The notes under the pieces: model-generated | Database searches by the model: none | Told to the model about the DNA's origin: nothing | What the model saw: the letters and a program-made list of their open reading frames with translations, nothing else | From: Pseudomonas psychrophila | GTDB taxonomy: Bacteria > Pseudomonadota > Gammaproteobacteria > Pseudomonadales > Pseudomonadaceae | Assembly (NCBI RefSeq): GCF_001043005.1 | Contig: NZ_JYKZ01000004.1 | Location: 367,229-431,228, forward strand | Length of the DNA: 64,000 nt | Direction: 5' to 3' | Made by a program: the position numbers and the translations under genes | In this document: one piece after another, positions 37,576 to 46,441 of the stretch | Layout of the letters: the number at the start of each line of letters is the position of its first letter | How positions within the stretch are numbered: position 1 is the stretch's first letter

Positions 37576-38157
37576 TCAGTTTTCCTGCAACAACGGCTGC
37601 AGGGCTTTATCAATGGCTTCCCGAGCGCGGAAAATCCGGGAGCGCACGGTACCCACTGGACACTGCATGACGCTCGCAATGTCCTCATAACTCAGACCAT
37701 CAAATTCACGTAAAGTTAACGCCGTACGCAAATCTTCTGGCAGTAACTGAATAGTGCGATGAACGGTGGTTTCGATCTCGTCGCGGAGCAAAGCACGCTC
37801 CGGCGACTCGAGATCCTTCAGACCATGATCACCATCGTAAAACTCGGCATCTTCCGAGCTCACGTCACTATCAGGCGGACGTCGACCGCGTGACACCAGG
37901 TAGTTTTTCGCCGTATTGATGGCGATGCGATACAGCCATGTGTAAAAGGCGCTGTCTCCGCGAAAATTACCGAGTGCCCGGTAAGCCTTGATAAAGGCTT
38001 CCTGAGCGACGTCCTGGGCTTCATGGGTGTCGTGCACAAAACGCACGATCAACCCGAGAATTTTGTGTTGATACTTCAACACGAGCAGATCGAATGCGCG
38101 CTTATCGCCACGCTGTACGCGCTCGACCAGCTGCTGATCCTCTTCCTGGGCTAGCAT
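37576..38157 (-). CDS. algU: Envelope-stress ECF sigma factor AlgU (RpoE)
   Basis: Sigma factor for alginate and envelope-stress genes. It has 193 aa, starting MLAQEEDQQLVERVQRGDKRAFDLLVLKYQHKI. Region 2 contains DVAQEAFIKAYRALGNFRGDSAFYTWLYRIAINTAKNYLVSRGRR; region 4 is LPEDLRTALTLREFDGLSYEDIASVMQCPVGTVRSRIFRAREAIDKAL. AGGAG lies five bases before the ATG. First gene of algU-mucA-mucB(-mucD), divergent from nadB. Confidence 0.97.
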   Translation of the reverse strand: MLAQEEDQQLVERVQRGDKRAFDLLVLKYQHKILGLIVRFVHDTHEAQDVAQEAFIKAYRALGNFRGDSAFYTWLYRIAINTAKNYLVSRGRRPPDSDVSSEDAEFYDGDHGLKDLESPERALLRDEIETTVHRTIQLLPEDLRTALTLREFDGLSYEDIASVMQCPVGTVRSRIFRAREAIDKALQPLLQEN

Positions 38158-38666
38158 GAATACTCCTCATAAGACCGGGAGGAAGATTGCTGTGCTAATT
38201 GATCAGGCTTGCAAACATAGACTCGGGCTTTACACAAAAGTTCTCTCCCCCCTGGCAAGTTTCCTGCGTGCTCGGATTTGGCACACACGAAAACGCAGCT
38301 CGGGCCTGGCCGGCTGCGTCAATAATCTTGTCGTCAAATTCCGCTGTCAGGTCGAAACACAGACCCCGCATCAATTTGGACGCCGTTCCCCTGCATCAAG
38401 GGCAGCCCTCTATGGAACCCCGGACCGTACGAAAAGTTCAATAACTTCGTACGCCACCGATAGCACCACACAAGCGCATCAGCCCTGGAGCAAGCCCCCA
38501 GCCCTGATCCCCTTTGCAGATTTATTGTGCAAATCAACATGCAGACCCTTCAAGTCTGAGGCACACTTTGCGCCCGCTGTAATTTCACAATGCCATAAAG
38601 GCCCGGCCATTGTGCCGATCCCCCCCTCTATATACTAGTGGGCGCTTTTTTGCGGATGTCAGAAGA
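38158..38666. promoter_or_regulatory. algU-nadB divergent control region
   Basis: About 510 bases without a convincing gene. It contains an 8-bp inverted repeat CGTACGAA...TTCGTACG (38426-38453) whose loop holds, on the minus strand, GAACTT, the -35 of AlgU-dependent promoters; the matching -10 (TTCCA after 16 bases) is poor. Autoregulation of algU is established in P. aeruginosa, so this is a plausible but unproved site. An open frame from 38156 was judged non-coding because it has no ribosome-binding site or recognisable protein. Confidence 0.4.
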
Positions 38667-40274
38667 ATGAGCCAACATTTTCAACATGATGTGCTGGTGA
38701 TTGGCAGCGGCGCTGCCGGTTTGAGCCTTGCGCTCACGTTACCCAGCCATATGCGTATTGCGGTCCTCAGTAAAGGCGACCTGGCCAATGGCTCGACATT
38801 CTGGGCACAAGGCGGTGTAGCCGCAGTGCTGGATGATACCGACACGGTGCAGTCTCACGTCGAAGACACCCTCAATGCTGGCGGCGGGCTATGTCATGAA
38901 GACGCCGTGCGCTTTACCGTCGAGCACAGCCGCGAAGCCATTCAGTGGTTAATCGATCAAGGCGTTCCCTTCACCCGCGATGACGCCGTTGACCCTGAGC
39001 AGCCCGGTTTTGAATTTCACCTCACCCGTGAAGGCGGCCACAGCCACCGACGCATCATCCATGCGGCAGATGCCACCGGCGCCGCCATCTTCAAGACGTT
39101 GCTCGAACAGGCGCGCCAGCGACCCAATATCGAACTGCTCGAACAGCGCGTTGCCGTTGATCTGATTACCGAGCGCCGATTGGGACTGGAAGGCGATCGC
39201 TGCCTGGGCGCCTATGTGCTGAACCGCGCAACGGGCGAAGTCGACACCTTTGGCTCGCGCTTCACGATTCTGGCCACGGGTGGCGCGGCCAAGGTGTATC
39301 TCTACACCAGCAACCCGGACGGCGCCTGCGGTGACGGCATCGCCATGGCCTGGCGTTCAGGGTGCCGCGTGGCAAACCTGGAGTTCAATCAGTTCCACCC
39401 TACCTGCCTGTATCACCCGCAGGCCAAAAGCTTTCTGATCACTGAAGCGCTGCGCGGTGAAGGTGCTCACTTGAAACTGCCCAACGGTGAGCGTTTCATG
39501 CAGCGCTTCGACGCCCGGGGAGAACTGGCCCCTCGAGATATCGTGGCTCGCGCTATCGACCATGAAATGAAGCGCCTGGGTATCGATTGCGTGTACCTGG
39601 ATATCAGCCATGAGCCCGAAACCTTTATCAAGGCTCACTTCCCGACGGTTTATGAACGCTGCCTGACATTCGGCATCGACATCACCAAGCAGGCTATCCC
39701 GGTGGTGCCTGCAGCGCATTACACCTGTGGCGGAGTCATGGTCGACGAACATGGCCACACTGACGTGCCAGGCCTGTACGCCATTGGCGAAACCAGCTTC
39801 ACCGGCCTGCACGGCGCCAACCGCATGGCCAGCAACTCATTGCTGGAGTGCTTTGTGTACGCCAAGTCGGCTGCGGCCGACATTCTCGCCCAACTGCCCG
39901 AAATCGCCGCCCCTGCTGCCCTGCCGAGCTGGGATGCAAGCCAGGTTACCGACTCCGATGAAGATGTGATCATCGCTCACAACTGGGATGAGCTACGGCG
40001 TTTTATGTGGGACTACGTCGGAATCGTGCGCACCAACAAGCGCCTGCAACGCGCGCAACACCGCGTGCGCCTGCTGCTGGACGAAATTGACGAGTTTTAT
40101 AGCAACTATAAAGTCAGCCGCGACCTGATCGAACTGCGCAACCTGGCACAAGTTGCCGAACTGATGATCAGGTCTGCCATGGAACGCAAGGAATCTCGCG
40201 GCCTGCACTACACGCTGGACTATCCAGAGATGCTGCCAGAGGCGAAGGATACGATTCTGACCCCAACCCGGTGA
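38667..40274 (+). CDS. nadB: L-aspartate oxidase
   Basis: FAD enzyme that oxidises aspartate to iminoaspartate in NAD biosynthesis. The 535-aa protein has the dinucleotide fold [19 protein letters not shown] (residues 7-25), substrate region [32 protein letters not shown], active-site block [39 protein letters not shown] and [48 protein letters not shown]. The start at 38667 matches the family N-terminus, with a weak ribosome-binding site (AGAAG). It is divergent from algU as in other pseudomonads. Confidence 0.96.
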   Translation: MSQHFQHDVLVIGSGAAGLSLALTLPSHMRIAVLSKGDLANGSTFWAQGGVAAVLDDTDTVQSHVEDTLNAGGGLCHEDAVRFTVEHSREAIQWLIDQGVPFTRDDAVDPEQPGFEFHLTREGGHSHRRIIHAADATGAAIFKTLLEQARQRPNIELLEQRVAVDLITERRLGLEGDRCLGAYVLNRATGEVDTFGSRFTILATGGAAKVYLYTSNPDGACGDGIAMAWRSGCRVANLEFNQFHPTCLYHPQAKSFLITEALRGEGAHLKLPNGERFMQRFDARGELAPRDIVARAIDHEMKRLGIDCVYLDISHEPETFIKAHFPTVYERCLTFGIDITKQAIPVVPAAHYTCGGVMVDEHGHTDVPGLYAIGETSFTGLHGANRMASNSLLECFVYAKSAAADILAQLPEIAAPAALPSWDASQVTDSDEDVIIAHNWDELRRFMWDYVGIVRTNKRLQRAQHRVRLLLDEIDEFYSNYKVSRDLIELRNLAQVAELMIRSAMERKESRGLHYTLDYPEMLPEAKDTILTPTR

Positions 40275-40295
40275 GGCACGTCAGGTACGAGAACC

Positions 40296-40331
40296 CGGCA
40301 CCGCTTGAGACAGCGTTGCCGCGTTTTTTTT
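40296..40331 (+). terminator. Rho-independent terminator after nadB
   Basis: CGGCA-C-CGCT-TGAGAC-AGCG-T-TGCCG, two bases, then eight T bases. The remaining stretch to 40578 is AT-richer, contains no gene and presumably holds the promoter of the accessory cassette. Confidence 0.85.
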
Positions 40332-40578
40332 CACGGTGAATAACAGTCCCACCTGCAGGCAACACAAGCGCGCCAGAGCGCAAGCAGTCTGGCAACGCCC
40401 TCTCAAGCAGCTCCCTGAATCAGCGACGATTCAGGCAAGAACTAGGATAAGTCCTACATATTTAACATCTAAACCTTGCTAGCTTTTTCGGTTTTAGCTT
40501 TCCACGCGCACTACGGGCTAATCGTTCGCCTGCTCAGTGCCTGTGGTCCGCGCCCTAAAACTGAAAAAGGAACACTGG

Positions 40579-40800
40579 ATGTTCAACCCACGCCCTCAAA
40601 CCCGTTTCAACCTGACCGAAAGTGTCTTCAAGCCCCCTTCCTTCACCCACCAAAAATCCTTTAGCGCACCCTCTTGTTTTGATCTGGAACAGGTCAGCGG
40701 ACGTCCTGATCTGACTATCGAAAGCCCGCGACCTCAGGTTCTTGAAAAGGACCTCGCCAGCAAAAAAGGTGTTTGCCTGATTGAAGGGACCGCAGCATGA
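40579..40800 (+). CDS. Small unknown protein heading the effector cassette
   Basis: A 73-aa protein not recognised. The ATG has AAGGA eight bases upstream. The sequence (MFNPRPQTRFNLTESVFKPPSF... ending GVCLIEGTAA) is Pro/Ser/Phe-rich at the start, with no signal peptide, membrane segment or PAAR/Hcp motif. Its stop overlaps the start of the DUF4123 gene (ATGA), which argues that it is translated and belongs to the same operon. It might be a small co-adaptor or remnant of a larger type VI component; that is speculation. Confidence 0.6.
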   Translation: MFNPRPQTRFNLTESVFKPPSFTHQKSFSAPSCFDLEQVSGRPDLTIESPRPQVLEKDLASKKGVCLIEGTAA

Positions 40801-41654
40801 CCCTGGTTGCGGCTCAACAATGGATGGCCGAACAACGCCACCTCGGGTGCTCTGTATGTTTGATTCTGGACTCACTGGACGAACTCACCGCCCGTAACGG
40901 CCTGTTAAACAACAGGGCACCTGAGCTGTATTGCAGCATTTACCGCGAAACGCCGGCAGCCGATATGGCAGACAAGGGGCCTTTTCTGTTCCTTATCGAC
41001 AACCCTGAAGACGAGCACTTGAGCGAGCTGCTCAAAGCGCCTGAAAGGAACTGGGGCTGGCTTGCCAGTGTTGCACCTGAGGCAGGGCTACAGGCGCTGG
41101 TCAAACATTGGCGCGACCGCATGATTTTCGGCGTCCGGCCCCATCGCGGGATTTATCGTTTCCATGACAACCGGGTGCTGGCCCGCGCACTGCAGCACTT
41201 AACCACTGTAACGGTTGCAGGGTATTTAGGGCCCGCGATCAGCGTCTGCTATTGGCAAGGGGAGCACTGGGAAACACTCGGCAACCCGGCACCGGGTAAC
41301 CATCCAGTTCCTGAAAGCCCTATCTGGAATGACTTTCCCATGGAGGCCGATCAGCGCGCTAGCACGCGCGAGGCCAATGCCCACCGCTACCTGCTGGCCA
41401 GGCATCTTGAAGCCTATGCCCGAATGGCCGAACAACAAGACCCGGAACTATGGCTCAGCACTCTATTAGCCCAAGCCAACACCTGGGGTTGGCAGGCGGC
41501 TGAGCAGTTGGAGTTTTTGCTCGTTCAACGCTTAAAGGCTACCACTGACCCACTTGCACAGCGCTGGCAGGCGCGCCCTGGTGAAAGTCCTGATGCTCAT
41601 TTCCAGCGGGTTTTTCAGGAAATGCAGTTTTGGCAAGGCGATGGCCTTTTATGA
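40797..41654 (+). CDS. DUF4123 protein, likely T6SS effector adaptor
   Basis: DUF4123 proteins (Tap/TEC) are chaperones that load a cognate effector onto a VgrG spike for type VI secretion. The 285-aa protein has the family pattern: CLILDSLDEL early, GPFLFLIDNPEDEHLSELLKAPERNWGWLAS near residues 61-92, then HWRDRMIFGVRPHRGIYRFHDNRVLARALQHL (102-133) with the conserved R-F-D block. The C-terminal half is helical and variable. ATGA overlaps couple it to the small protein before and the lipoprotein after. No vgrG or other type VI gene is present in the window, so it must serve a spike encoded elsewhere. Confidence 0.8.
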   Translation: MTLVAAQQWMAEQRHLGCSVCLILDSLDELTARNGLLNNRAPELYCSIYRETPAADMADKGPFLFLIDNPEDEHLSELLKAPERNWGWLASVAPEAGLQALVKHWRDRMIFGVRPHRGIYRFHDNRVLARALQHLTTVTVAGYLGPAISVCYWQGEHWETLGNPAPGNHPVPESPIWNDFPMEADQRASTREANAHRYLLARHLEAYARMAEQQDPELWLSTLLAQANTWGWQAAEQLEFLLVQRLKATTDPLAQRWQARPGESPDAHFQRVFQEMQFWQGDGLL

Positions 41655-42424
41655 AAGTCATAGTTAAAACGCTGCTCCTGGGGGCCTGCGCACTGTCGAC
41701 GACTGGGTGTTTTACTGGCGAGTCAGACAGTTTTATTTTTACGGCTGATCTGCCTGCAAATTTTGCTTATTACGCAGTGGCCAAGTATGCGCCCGCCAAG
41801 GGAGAAACTTGTACGGTCACCCTTGATGACAATCCATACCTCGGTTTCAACAGAGAGTGGCGAACAGCATACAAACCAGAATCCGAAATACCAATTTACC
41901 GCACCGTCAAAGGCTGCCGACTGGCCATCTATAAAATCGATCTGGAAATCAATGCCATTTATGGAACTGACTATGGAGACTTCAGCGGAGACACAACCGC
42001 AGTTATTATCAGGGAGGAACTAAAAACTCAATACAAAGGAACTTTTGATACTAATGGCGAAAGCGCCATAAAGGGTCAATGCCAATGGTTGTTTCGCACC
42101 CAAGGGCCAAAACGTCGATTATCCAAGGGGCTCGACTGCAAAAAAATTGACGATCAAGGGGCGGTGACTAAAGGACGTCCCGTCGGGGCTTACACCTTGG
42201 ATCAGCTGCCGGGTAAAACCGTGATATTGAAGATCAAGCTGGCCGATGAGGAAAGACCCGGCTGGGGAGATACATGGGTCAAGTTTCCCAATGGTTGGAA
42301 ACGCTTTATGGGGGAAGGCCTAGAAGATCAGCGCGGTTACTGTCATGGAAATTATACGGACTTCAGCAGTTTTTTGATGCCTGACGGGCGTAGCTGCTCT
42401 ATTTATCCTGGCTGCACTGAATAA
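41651..42424 (+). CDS. Lipoprotein, candidate immunity protein of the effector cassette
   Basis: Predicted outer-membrane lipoprotein of 257 aa: MKVIVKTLLLGACALSTTGC, with lipidated C20 and no aspartate at +2. The rest is a soluble, probably beta-rich domain with several cysteines (for example CTVTLDD, GQCQWLF, LDCKK, CHGNYTDF, CSIYPGC) and no recognised fold. It lies between the DUF4123 gene (ATGA overlap) and the lipase gene, 13 bases upstream of the latter. Immunity proteins against periplasm-acting type VI lipases are commonly lipoproteins, so this is the best immunity candidate. Base composition is visibly AT-richer than the flanking core genes. Confidence 0.7.
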   Translation: MKVIVKTLLLGACALSTTGCFTGESDSFIFTADLPANFAYYAVAKYAPAKGETCTVTLDDNPYLGFNREWRTAYKPESEIPIYRTVKGCRLAIYKIDLEINAIYGTDYGDFSGDTTAVIIREELKTQYKGTFDTNGESAIKGQCQWLFRTQGPKRRLSKGLDCKKIDDQGAVTKGRPVGAYTLDQLPGKTVILKIKLADEERPGWGDTWVKFPNGWKRFMGEGLEDQRGYCHGNYTDFSSFLMPDGRSCSIYPGCTE

Positions 42425-42437
42425 GGAAACTAAAAAA

Positions 42438-44627
42438 ATGACCACTTTTGATGAAGAGGTTAAACACCCGCTGAACAGTCGTATGTTCGCCTGCCCTGCC
42501 CAAGGAAATTGGACCAGCTTCAAGTTTGTTGATGAACTAGGTGAGGGACTGTCTTATGCGGGGCTGAACTACAGCGTTATTGATTCAGAAGGCCAAGTAT
42601 ATAAAGGCACGCTAGACCGCTCAGGTATAGGAAAAGTAGACAACCATTTTTCCGGCCCAATCTCCATAATTCTTGTACAGAAATATACCGGCAAGGCCCT
42701 ACCCTATAAGGACTTAATACAACGGGACCACTACCCTCTCCCCATAACAGAGCTGCAAGTTCGCGCCGAACAAACCCGTTATGTTCATAACGATGGCTCA
42801 CGCACTCAAAGCAACCCAGCACAAGCTTGTGCCGATTATTTCTGCCAAGTTGAAGTTCGTCATTTGGTCAAACATGTCGCGCACTTACCGCCCGAGGTCG
42901 AAGCTCACTATCCGCCCAACAAACACTGGGCCAAGCTGATGCGCGAGCATGGCAAACAAGGCGTCTGCCTACTTCCAAATAAACATAACGTACTGGAAGT
43001 GCGCCCTTTACGGGCCCTGCGCCCGATGCTCTCCACCGACTCGCAGTTCTGTGCGCTGAACCTGTATCAGCTCGCCCTTATGGCCACCTTGAGCTACAAC
43101 CCGTTTGGCCAGGAGCCTAAGAAGCCGCCAATCTGGGAGAAGACTGTAAGTTTCCCTGTACAGCCGAGCATGGGTAATTGGTTTGGAGACGCTCTGGCCA
43201 GGTTTGATGAAATCTGGAAAGTAGACCCTGGACAAACCGGTGCCTACTACCCCTTATACGAAGACGTTCCCTATTCAAAGCGCCTGGAAATCGCACCCTT
43301 CGATCCCGACCTGTACCCGGCTAATAGCCCGGATTTAGGTGAGGAGCAAGAAACCCCTGCCAAGGTTCATTTTCTGGATGACCGCGGCCAGAAAAATGAT
43401 ACCGACACCCAGGCTTTTATCACCCATAACGACGAGTTGGTGCTGATTTCTGTGCGTGGCACCAGTGAATTACTCGCAGATGCGCTTCGAGACGCCGATG
43501 CTTTCCAAACCCCTTTTGGAAAAGAAGGCCTGGGCAAGGTCCACCGTGGGTTCTATGACGCTGCACTGAAAGTCTATGAGCTTTCGATCAACTATCTCGA
43601 AAAATTCTACACCGGCCAGAAACTGATTATTTGTGGCCATAGCTTGGGTGGTGCGATCACCTTGCTTCTATCGGAAATGCTGCGTCGTCGAACTGGCTAC
43701 GAATACAAGATCGTGCTGTACACCTACGGCGCCCCAAGAGCAGCAGACAGCACTTTTGTAAAAGGCGCTGCCGACCTGGTGCATTACCGCATGGTCAACC
43801 ATAACGACCCGGTACCCAGCGTACCGGCAACCTGGATGAACACCAAGCCCAGGGTGTACCTCCCGGGAGCGGCACTCACTTTCTTTAACGCGCCCCTGGG
43901 CATCGCCGGGTTTGTTGCGGGCATTACCAACTTGACCGGCGAGCCTTACGAGCATCACGGCACCTTGCAACACTTTATGCCGGTAGCGTTCGGCGCAATC
44001 AAAAAGTCCTCGATTATGTGGGAACCCGGCTGCGACACCATTACCGAGCATGCGGCCTGTACCCTGGCCATTCATCAGAACAATGGGCTACCTGAAAGGG
44101 CGGGGTTTATTGCCCAGATTTTTGACGCGGACAACCATTCAATGACCGGTGGCTATATCCCCGGTTGCTGGGCTGCCCTGCGGCGTTGGCAAGAAGCGCT
44201 GACACTCAAACACTCTCTGGTGACCGACGAGGAGTTCGAGCACATCAGCCGTGCTCTGGCAACAATCATTGAACAACTACGCTTCAAGCGCCGCATGCTC
44301 GGCGACTCCCCTACCCCCTACAGCCGGGCCCACGAATTGACCATCAATGCGCTCAATCGCGAGGTCGACAAGGTACACATGACCTTCGAGCGCTTGAAAC
44401 GCCTGCGGCAAAGCACAATCAACGAGAACCGTGTTTACGGCTCGTTTTCAACACAACCCGACCTGCTATCTGAGTGCCTGCTGCGCTGGGATGCTCATCC
44501 GGAAAACAAGGTGCCCGAACAACTGGCCATGACCCCAGCCCCAGACGTTGATGATGATTTGTTGGCCTCGATCAACGGGCACGCCGTGGGTGCGCCCTAT
44601 ACCTTTGATATTGATTCACTGTTCTAG
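42438..44627 (+). CDS. Class-3 lipase, likely type VI secretion phospholipase effector
   Basis: A 729-aa protein with a lipase class 3 domain in the middle. The nucleophile is S402 in CGHSLGGAITLLLSEML. The oxyanion-side block is FITHNDELVLISVRGTSE, the likely catalytic aspartate D457 in VNHNDPVPSVP and the likely histidine H506/H507 in YEHHGTLQHF. Residues 20-85 look like a small beta-sandwich (SFKFVDELGEGLSYAGLNYSVIDSEGQVYKGTLD), probably for docking; the C-terminal 180 residues are helical. There is no signal peptide, consistent with direct injection. Context and architecture resemble Tle-type antibacterial phospholipases (closest in style to Tle2/TseL); family placement needs a search. 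AAGGAAA precedes the ATG. Confidence 0.75.
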   Translation: MTTFDEEVKHPLNSRMFACPAQGNWTSFKFVDELGEGLSYAGLNYSVIDSEGQVYKGTLDRSGIGKVDNHFSGPISIILVQKYTGKALPYKDLIQRDHYPLPITELQVRAEQTRYVHNDGSRTQSNPAQACADYFCQVEVRHLVKHVAHLPPEVEAHYPPNKHWAKLMREHGKQGVCLLPNKHNVLEVRPLRALRPMLSTDSQFCALNLYQLALMATLSYNPFGQEPKKPPIWEKTVSFPVQPSMGNWFGDALARFDEIWKVDPGQTGAYYPLYEDVPYSKRLEIAPFDPDLYPANSPDLGEEQETPAKVHFLDDRGQKNDTDTQAFITHNDELVLISVRGTSELLADALRDADAFQTPFGKEGLGKVHRGFYDAALKVYELSINYLEKFYTGQKLIICGHSLGGAITLLLSEMLRRRTGYEYKIVLYTYGAPRAADSTFVKGAADLVHYRMVNHNDPVPSVPATWMNTKPRVYLPGAALTFFNAPLGIAGFVAGITNLTGEPYEHHGTLQHFMPVAFGAIKKSSIMWEPGCDTITEHAACTLAIHQNNGLPERAGFIAQIFDADNHSMTGGYIPGCWAALRRWQEALTLKHSLVTDEEFEHISRALATIIEQLRFKRRMLGDSPTPYSRAHELTINALNREVDKVHMTFERLKRLRQSTINENRVYGSFSTQPDLLSECLLRWDAHPENKVPEQLAMTPAPDVDDDLLASINGHAVGAPYTFDIDSLF

Positions 44628-44637
44628 GCCCTGGACA

Positions 44638-45090
44638 CTATTCGGGTGCCAGCCACCTACGCCGACTGAACTTCAGTCGCACGCGCAAGCGTCGGTGCTG
44701 ATCCGGCGCCAGCGCGCCTGCGAGGATGCACACCGCCCGCACCCGCCATTCGCCGCGCAAACTGAAACGCACGATCACCACCCAGGGCAGCGCCAGGCTG
44801 TCACGGCGCAGCTGCACGGCCTGCCAACCCTTGTCACGACTCCACAACTGCCAGCCATCGGCATCATGGCGCAATCGTGTAAGCGCACTGGCGTGGGTCA
44901 GTCGAATATGACGGGGCAGCGCCCAAGCCCCATGGGCCAGGCACCACAAAGCGCCAAGCACACGTGCCCAGGCAGGAATTGAAAGAAAGCAGATTGAGAT
45001 CAGCGCCAGAGCCTGGGCTGCAAGATAAGCCGCCAGCAATTGCCCGCAGGCATGCCAGCGGCATTCAAAGCAATTACTTGGGCTGGACAC
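44638..45090 (-). CDS. ygfX: YgfX-like membrane protein (SdhE partner)
   Basis: A 150-aa inner-membrane protein encoded directly behind sdhE, as in most gammaproteobacteria. Two adjacent hydrophobic segments (about residues 15-37 and 40-55) are followed by a soluble part with the pattern [37 protein letters not shown]. It starts with GTG and overlaps the sdhE stop by 17 bp, so translation is coupled. Its role is not settled. It converges with the lipase gene, leaving only 10 bases. Confidence 0.8.
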   Translation of the reverse strand: MSSPSNCFECRWHACGQLLAAYLAAQALALISICFLSIPAWARVLGALWCLAHGAWALPRHIRLTHASALTRLRHDADGWQLWSRDKGWQAVQLRRDSLALPWVVIVRFSLRGEWRVRAVCILAGALAPDQHRRLRVRLKFSRRRWLAPE

Positions 45091-45328
45091 GATCCAGAAT
45101 CATGCGAACCATGCGCTGCAGCTCAGGGTCTTCAGACTCGGCGCGCTCCATGAACCAGCCAAACATGTCCTGGTCTTCACATTCCAGCAGCTTGCGATAG
45201 CATTCGCGGTCCACGTCATTCAGGGTGGCGTACACCTCCTTGACGAACGGCACCAGCAGCACGTCCAGTTCAAGCATGCCGCGACGGCTGTGCCAGTAGA
45301 GACGATTGAGTTCAACATCTTCGACCAT
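45074..45328 (-). CDS. sdhE: FAD assembly factor SdhE
   Basis: Helps insert FAD covalently into succinate dehydrogenase and related flavoproteins. It has 84 aa. The essential RGxxE motif is RRGMLE (residues 15-20), and the helix bundle continues with [47 protein letters not shown] precedes the ATG. Divergent from ygfZ across 138 bases. Confidence 0.93.
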   Translation of the reverse strand: MVEDVELNRLYWHSRRGMLELDVLLVPFVKEVYATLNDVDRECYRKLLECEDQDMFGWFMERAESEDPELQRMVRMILDRVQPK

Positions 45329-45466
45329 GGAGCGCTCCTCAAATAGAGCGCAAGTATACAGGCCGATCCGTCATAGAACAGTCGGCTTTGGTCGGCCCCT
45401 GGAACTACCCATTTGCAGGGCGCACCTCTATGATGTGTCCCAGACATTTTTTACCTGCGATGACCC

Positions 45467-46411
45467 ATGGCCGACTCTGCTTTTTTCTGCACCCTGAAAC
45501 ACGAAGGCATTCTTGCTGTGATCGGCAACGACGCCAGCAAGTTTCTGCAAGGCCAGTTGACCTGCAACCTCAACTACCTGAGTGAAACCCGCTCGAGCCT
45601 GGGTGCCCGCTGCACGCAAAAAGGCCGCATGCAGTCCAGTTTTCGCATCGTGCTGCAGGACAACGGCTGCCTGCTGGCGATGGCTCGCGAGCTGGTTGAG
45701 CCACAGTTGGCAGACCTGAAAAAATACGCAGTGTTTTCCAAGTCAACCCTCACAGACGATAGCGCCAACTGGGTTCGCTTTGGTCTGAACCAGGCAGACG
45801 CGGTGTTGCAAAGCCTGGGCCTGAACCTGCCCGCCGAAACCGACAGCGTTGCACGTGCCAGCGGTTTGATCGCCGTTCGCGCCTCTGAAGGCCGTGCAGA
45901 ACTGTGGGCTCCTGTGGAGCAGACCGAAAGCCTTGTCCAGCATTTGAAAGCGCAATTGGTTGAGGCCGACCTCAATCAATGGTTGCTGGGCCAGGTACGC
46001 GCAGGCATCGGTCAGGTCATGCCCCAGACCCGCGAGCTGTTCATCCCGCAGATGATCAACCTGCAAGCCGTGGGCGGTGTCAGCTTCAAAAAAGGTTGCT
46101 ACACCGGCCAGGAAATCGTCGCCCGCATGCAATACCTTGGCAAACTCAAACGCCATCTTTACCGTTTGTCGCTGGAGGCGGGTCATGACGTACCGGCTCC
46201 CGGCACCCCTCTTTTTTCCCCTACCCACAACAGCTCCGTAGGCGAAGTCGTGCTTGGCGCAAAAGCAGAGAACGGTATCGAGTTGCTGGCCGTCCTGACC
46301 TCTGATGCCGCGCAAGCGGGCGATATTCACGTGGGCGACTTGCAAGGCCCCAGCCTTTCGCTGCTTGAGCTGCCGTATCAACTGGACCGTGATCGCGAAA
46401 TCCAGCGTTGA
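45467..46411 (+). CDS. ygfZ: Folate-dependent YgfZ protein
   Basis: Tetrahydrofolate-binding protein needed for maturation or repair of some iron-sulfur enzymes and for tRNA modification. It has 314 aa. The diagnostic motif KGCYTGQEIVARMQYLGKLKR has its conserved cysteine at residue 211. The N-terminal part (VIGNDASKFLQGQLTCNLNYL) resembles GcvT, of which it is a distant relative. Divergent from sdhE-ygfX, as in related genomes. Confidence 0.93.
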   Translation: MADSAFFCTLKHEGILAVIGNDASKFLQGQLTCNLNYLSETRSSLGARCTQKGRMQSSFRIVLQDNGCLLAMARELVEPQLADLKKYAVFSKSTLTDDSANWVRFGLNQADAVLQSLGLNLPAETDSVARASGLIAVRASEGRAELWAPVEQTESLVQHLKAQLVEADLNQWLLGQVRAGIGQVMPQTRELFIPQMINLQAVGGVSFKKGCYTGQEIVARMQYLGKLKRHLYRLSLEAGHDVPAPGTPLFSPTHNSSVGEVVLGAKAENGIELLAVLTSDAAQAGDIHVGDLQGPSLSLLELPYQLDRDREIQR

Positions 46412-46441
46412 TTGCCACACATCGAAACGCCCCCTAGAGAA

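Noticed and set aside
45467..46411. Second gcvT
   Set aside because: It is GcvT-related but carries the YgfZ signature KGCYTGQE and sits beside sdhE, so it is ygfZ.
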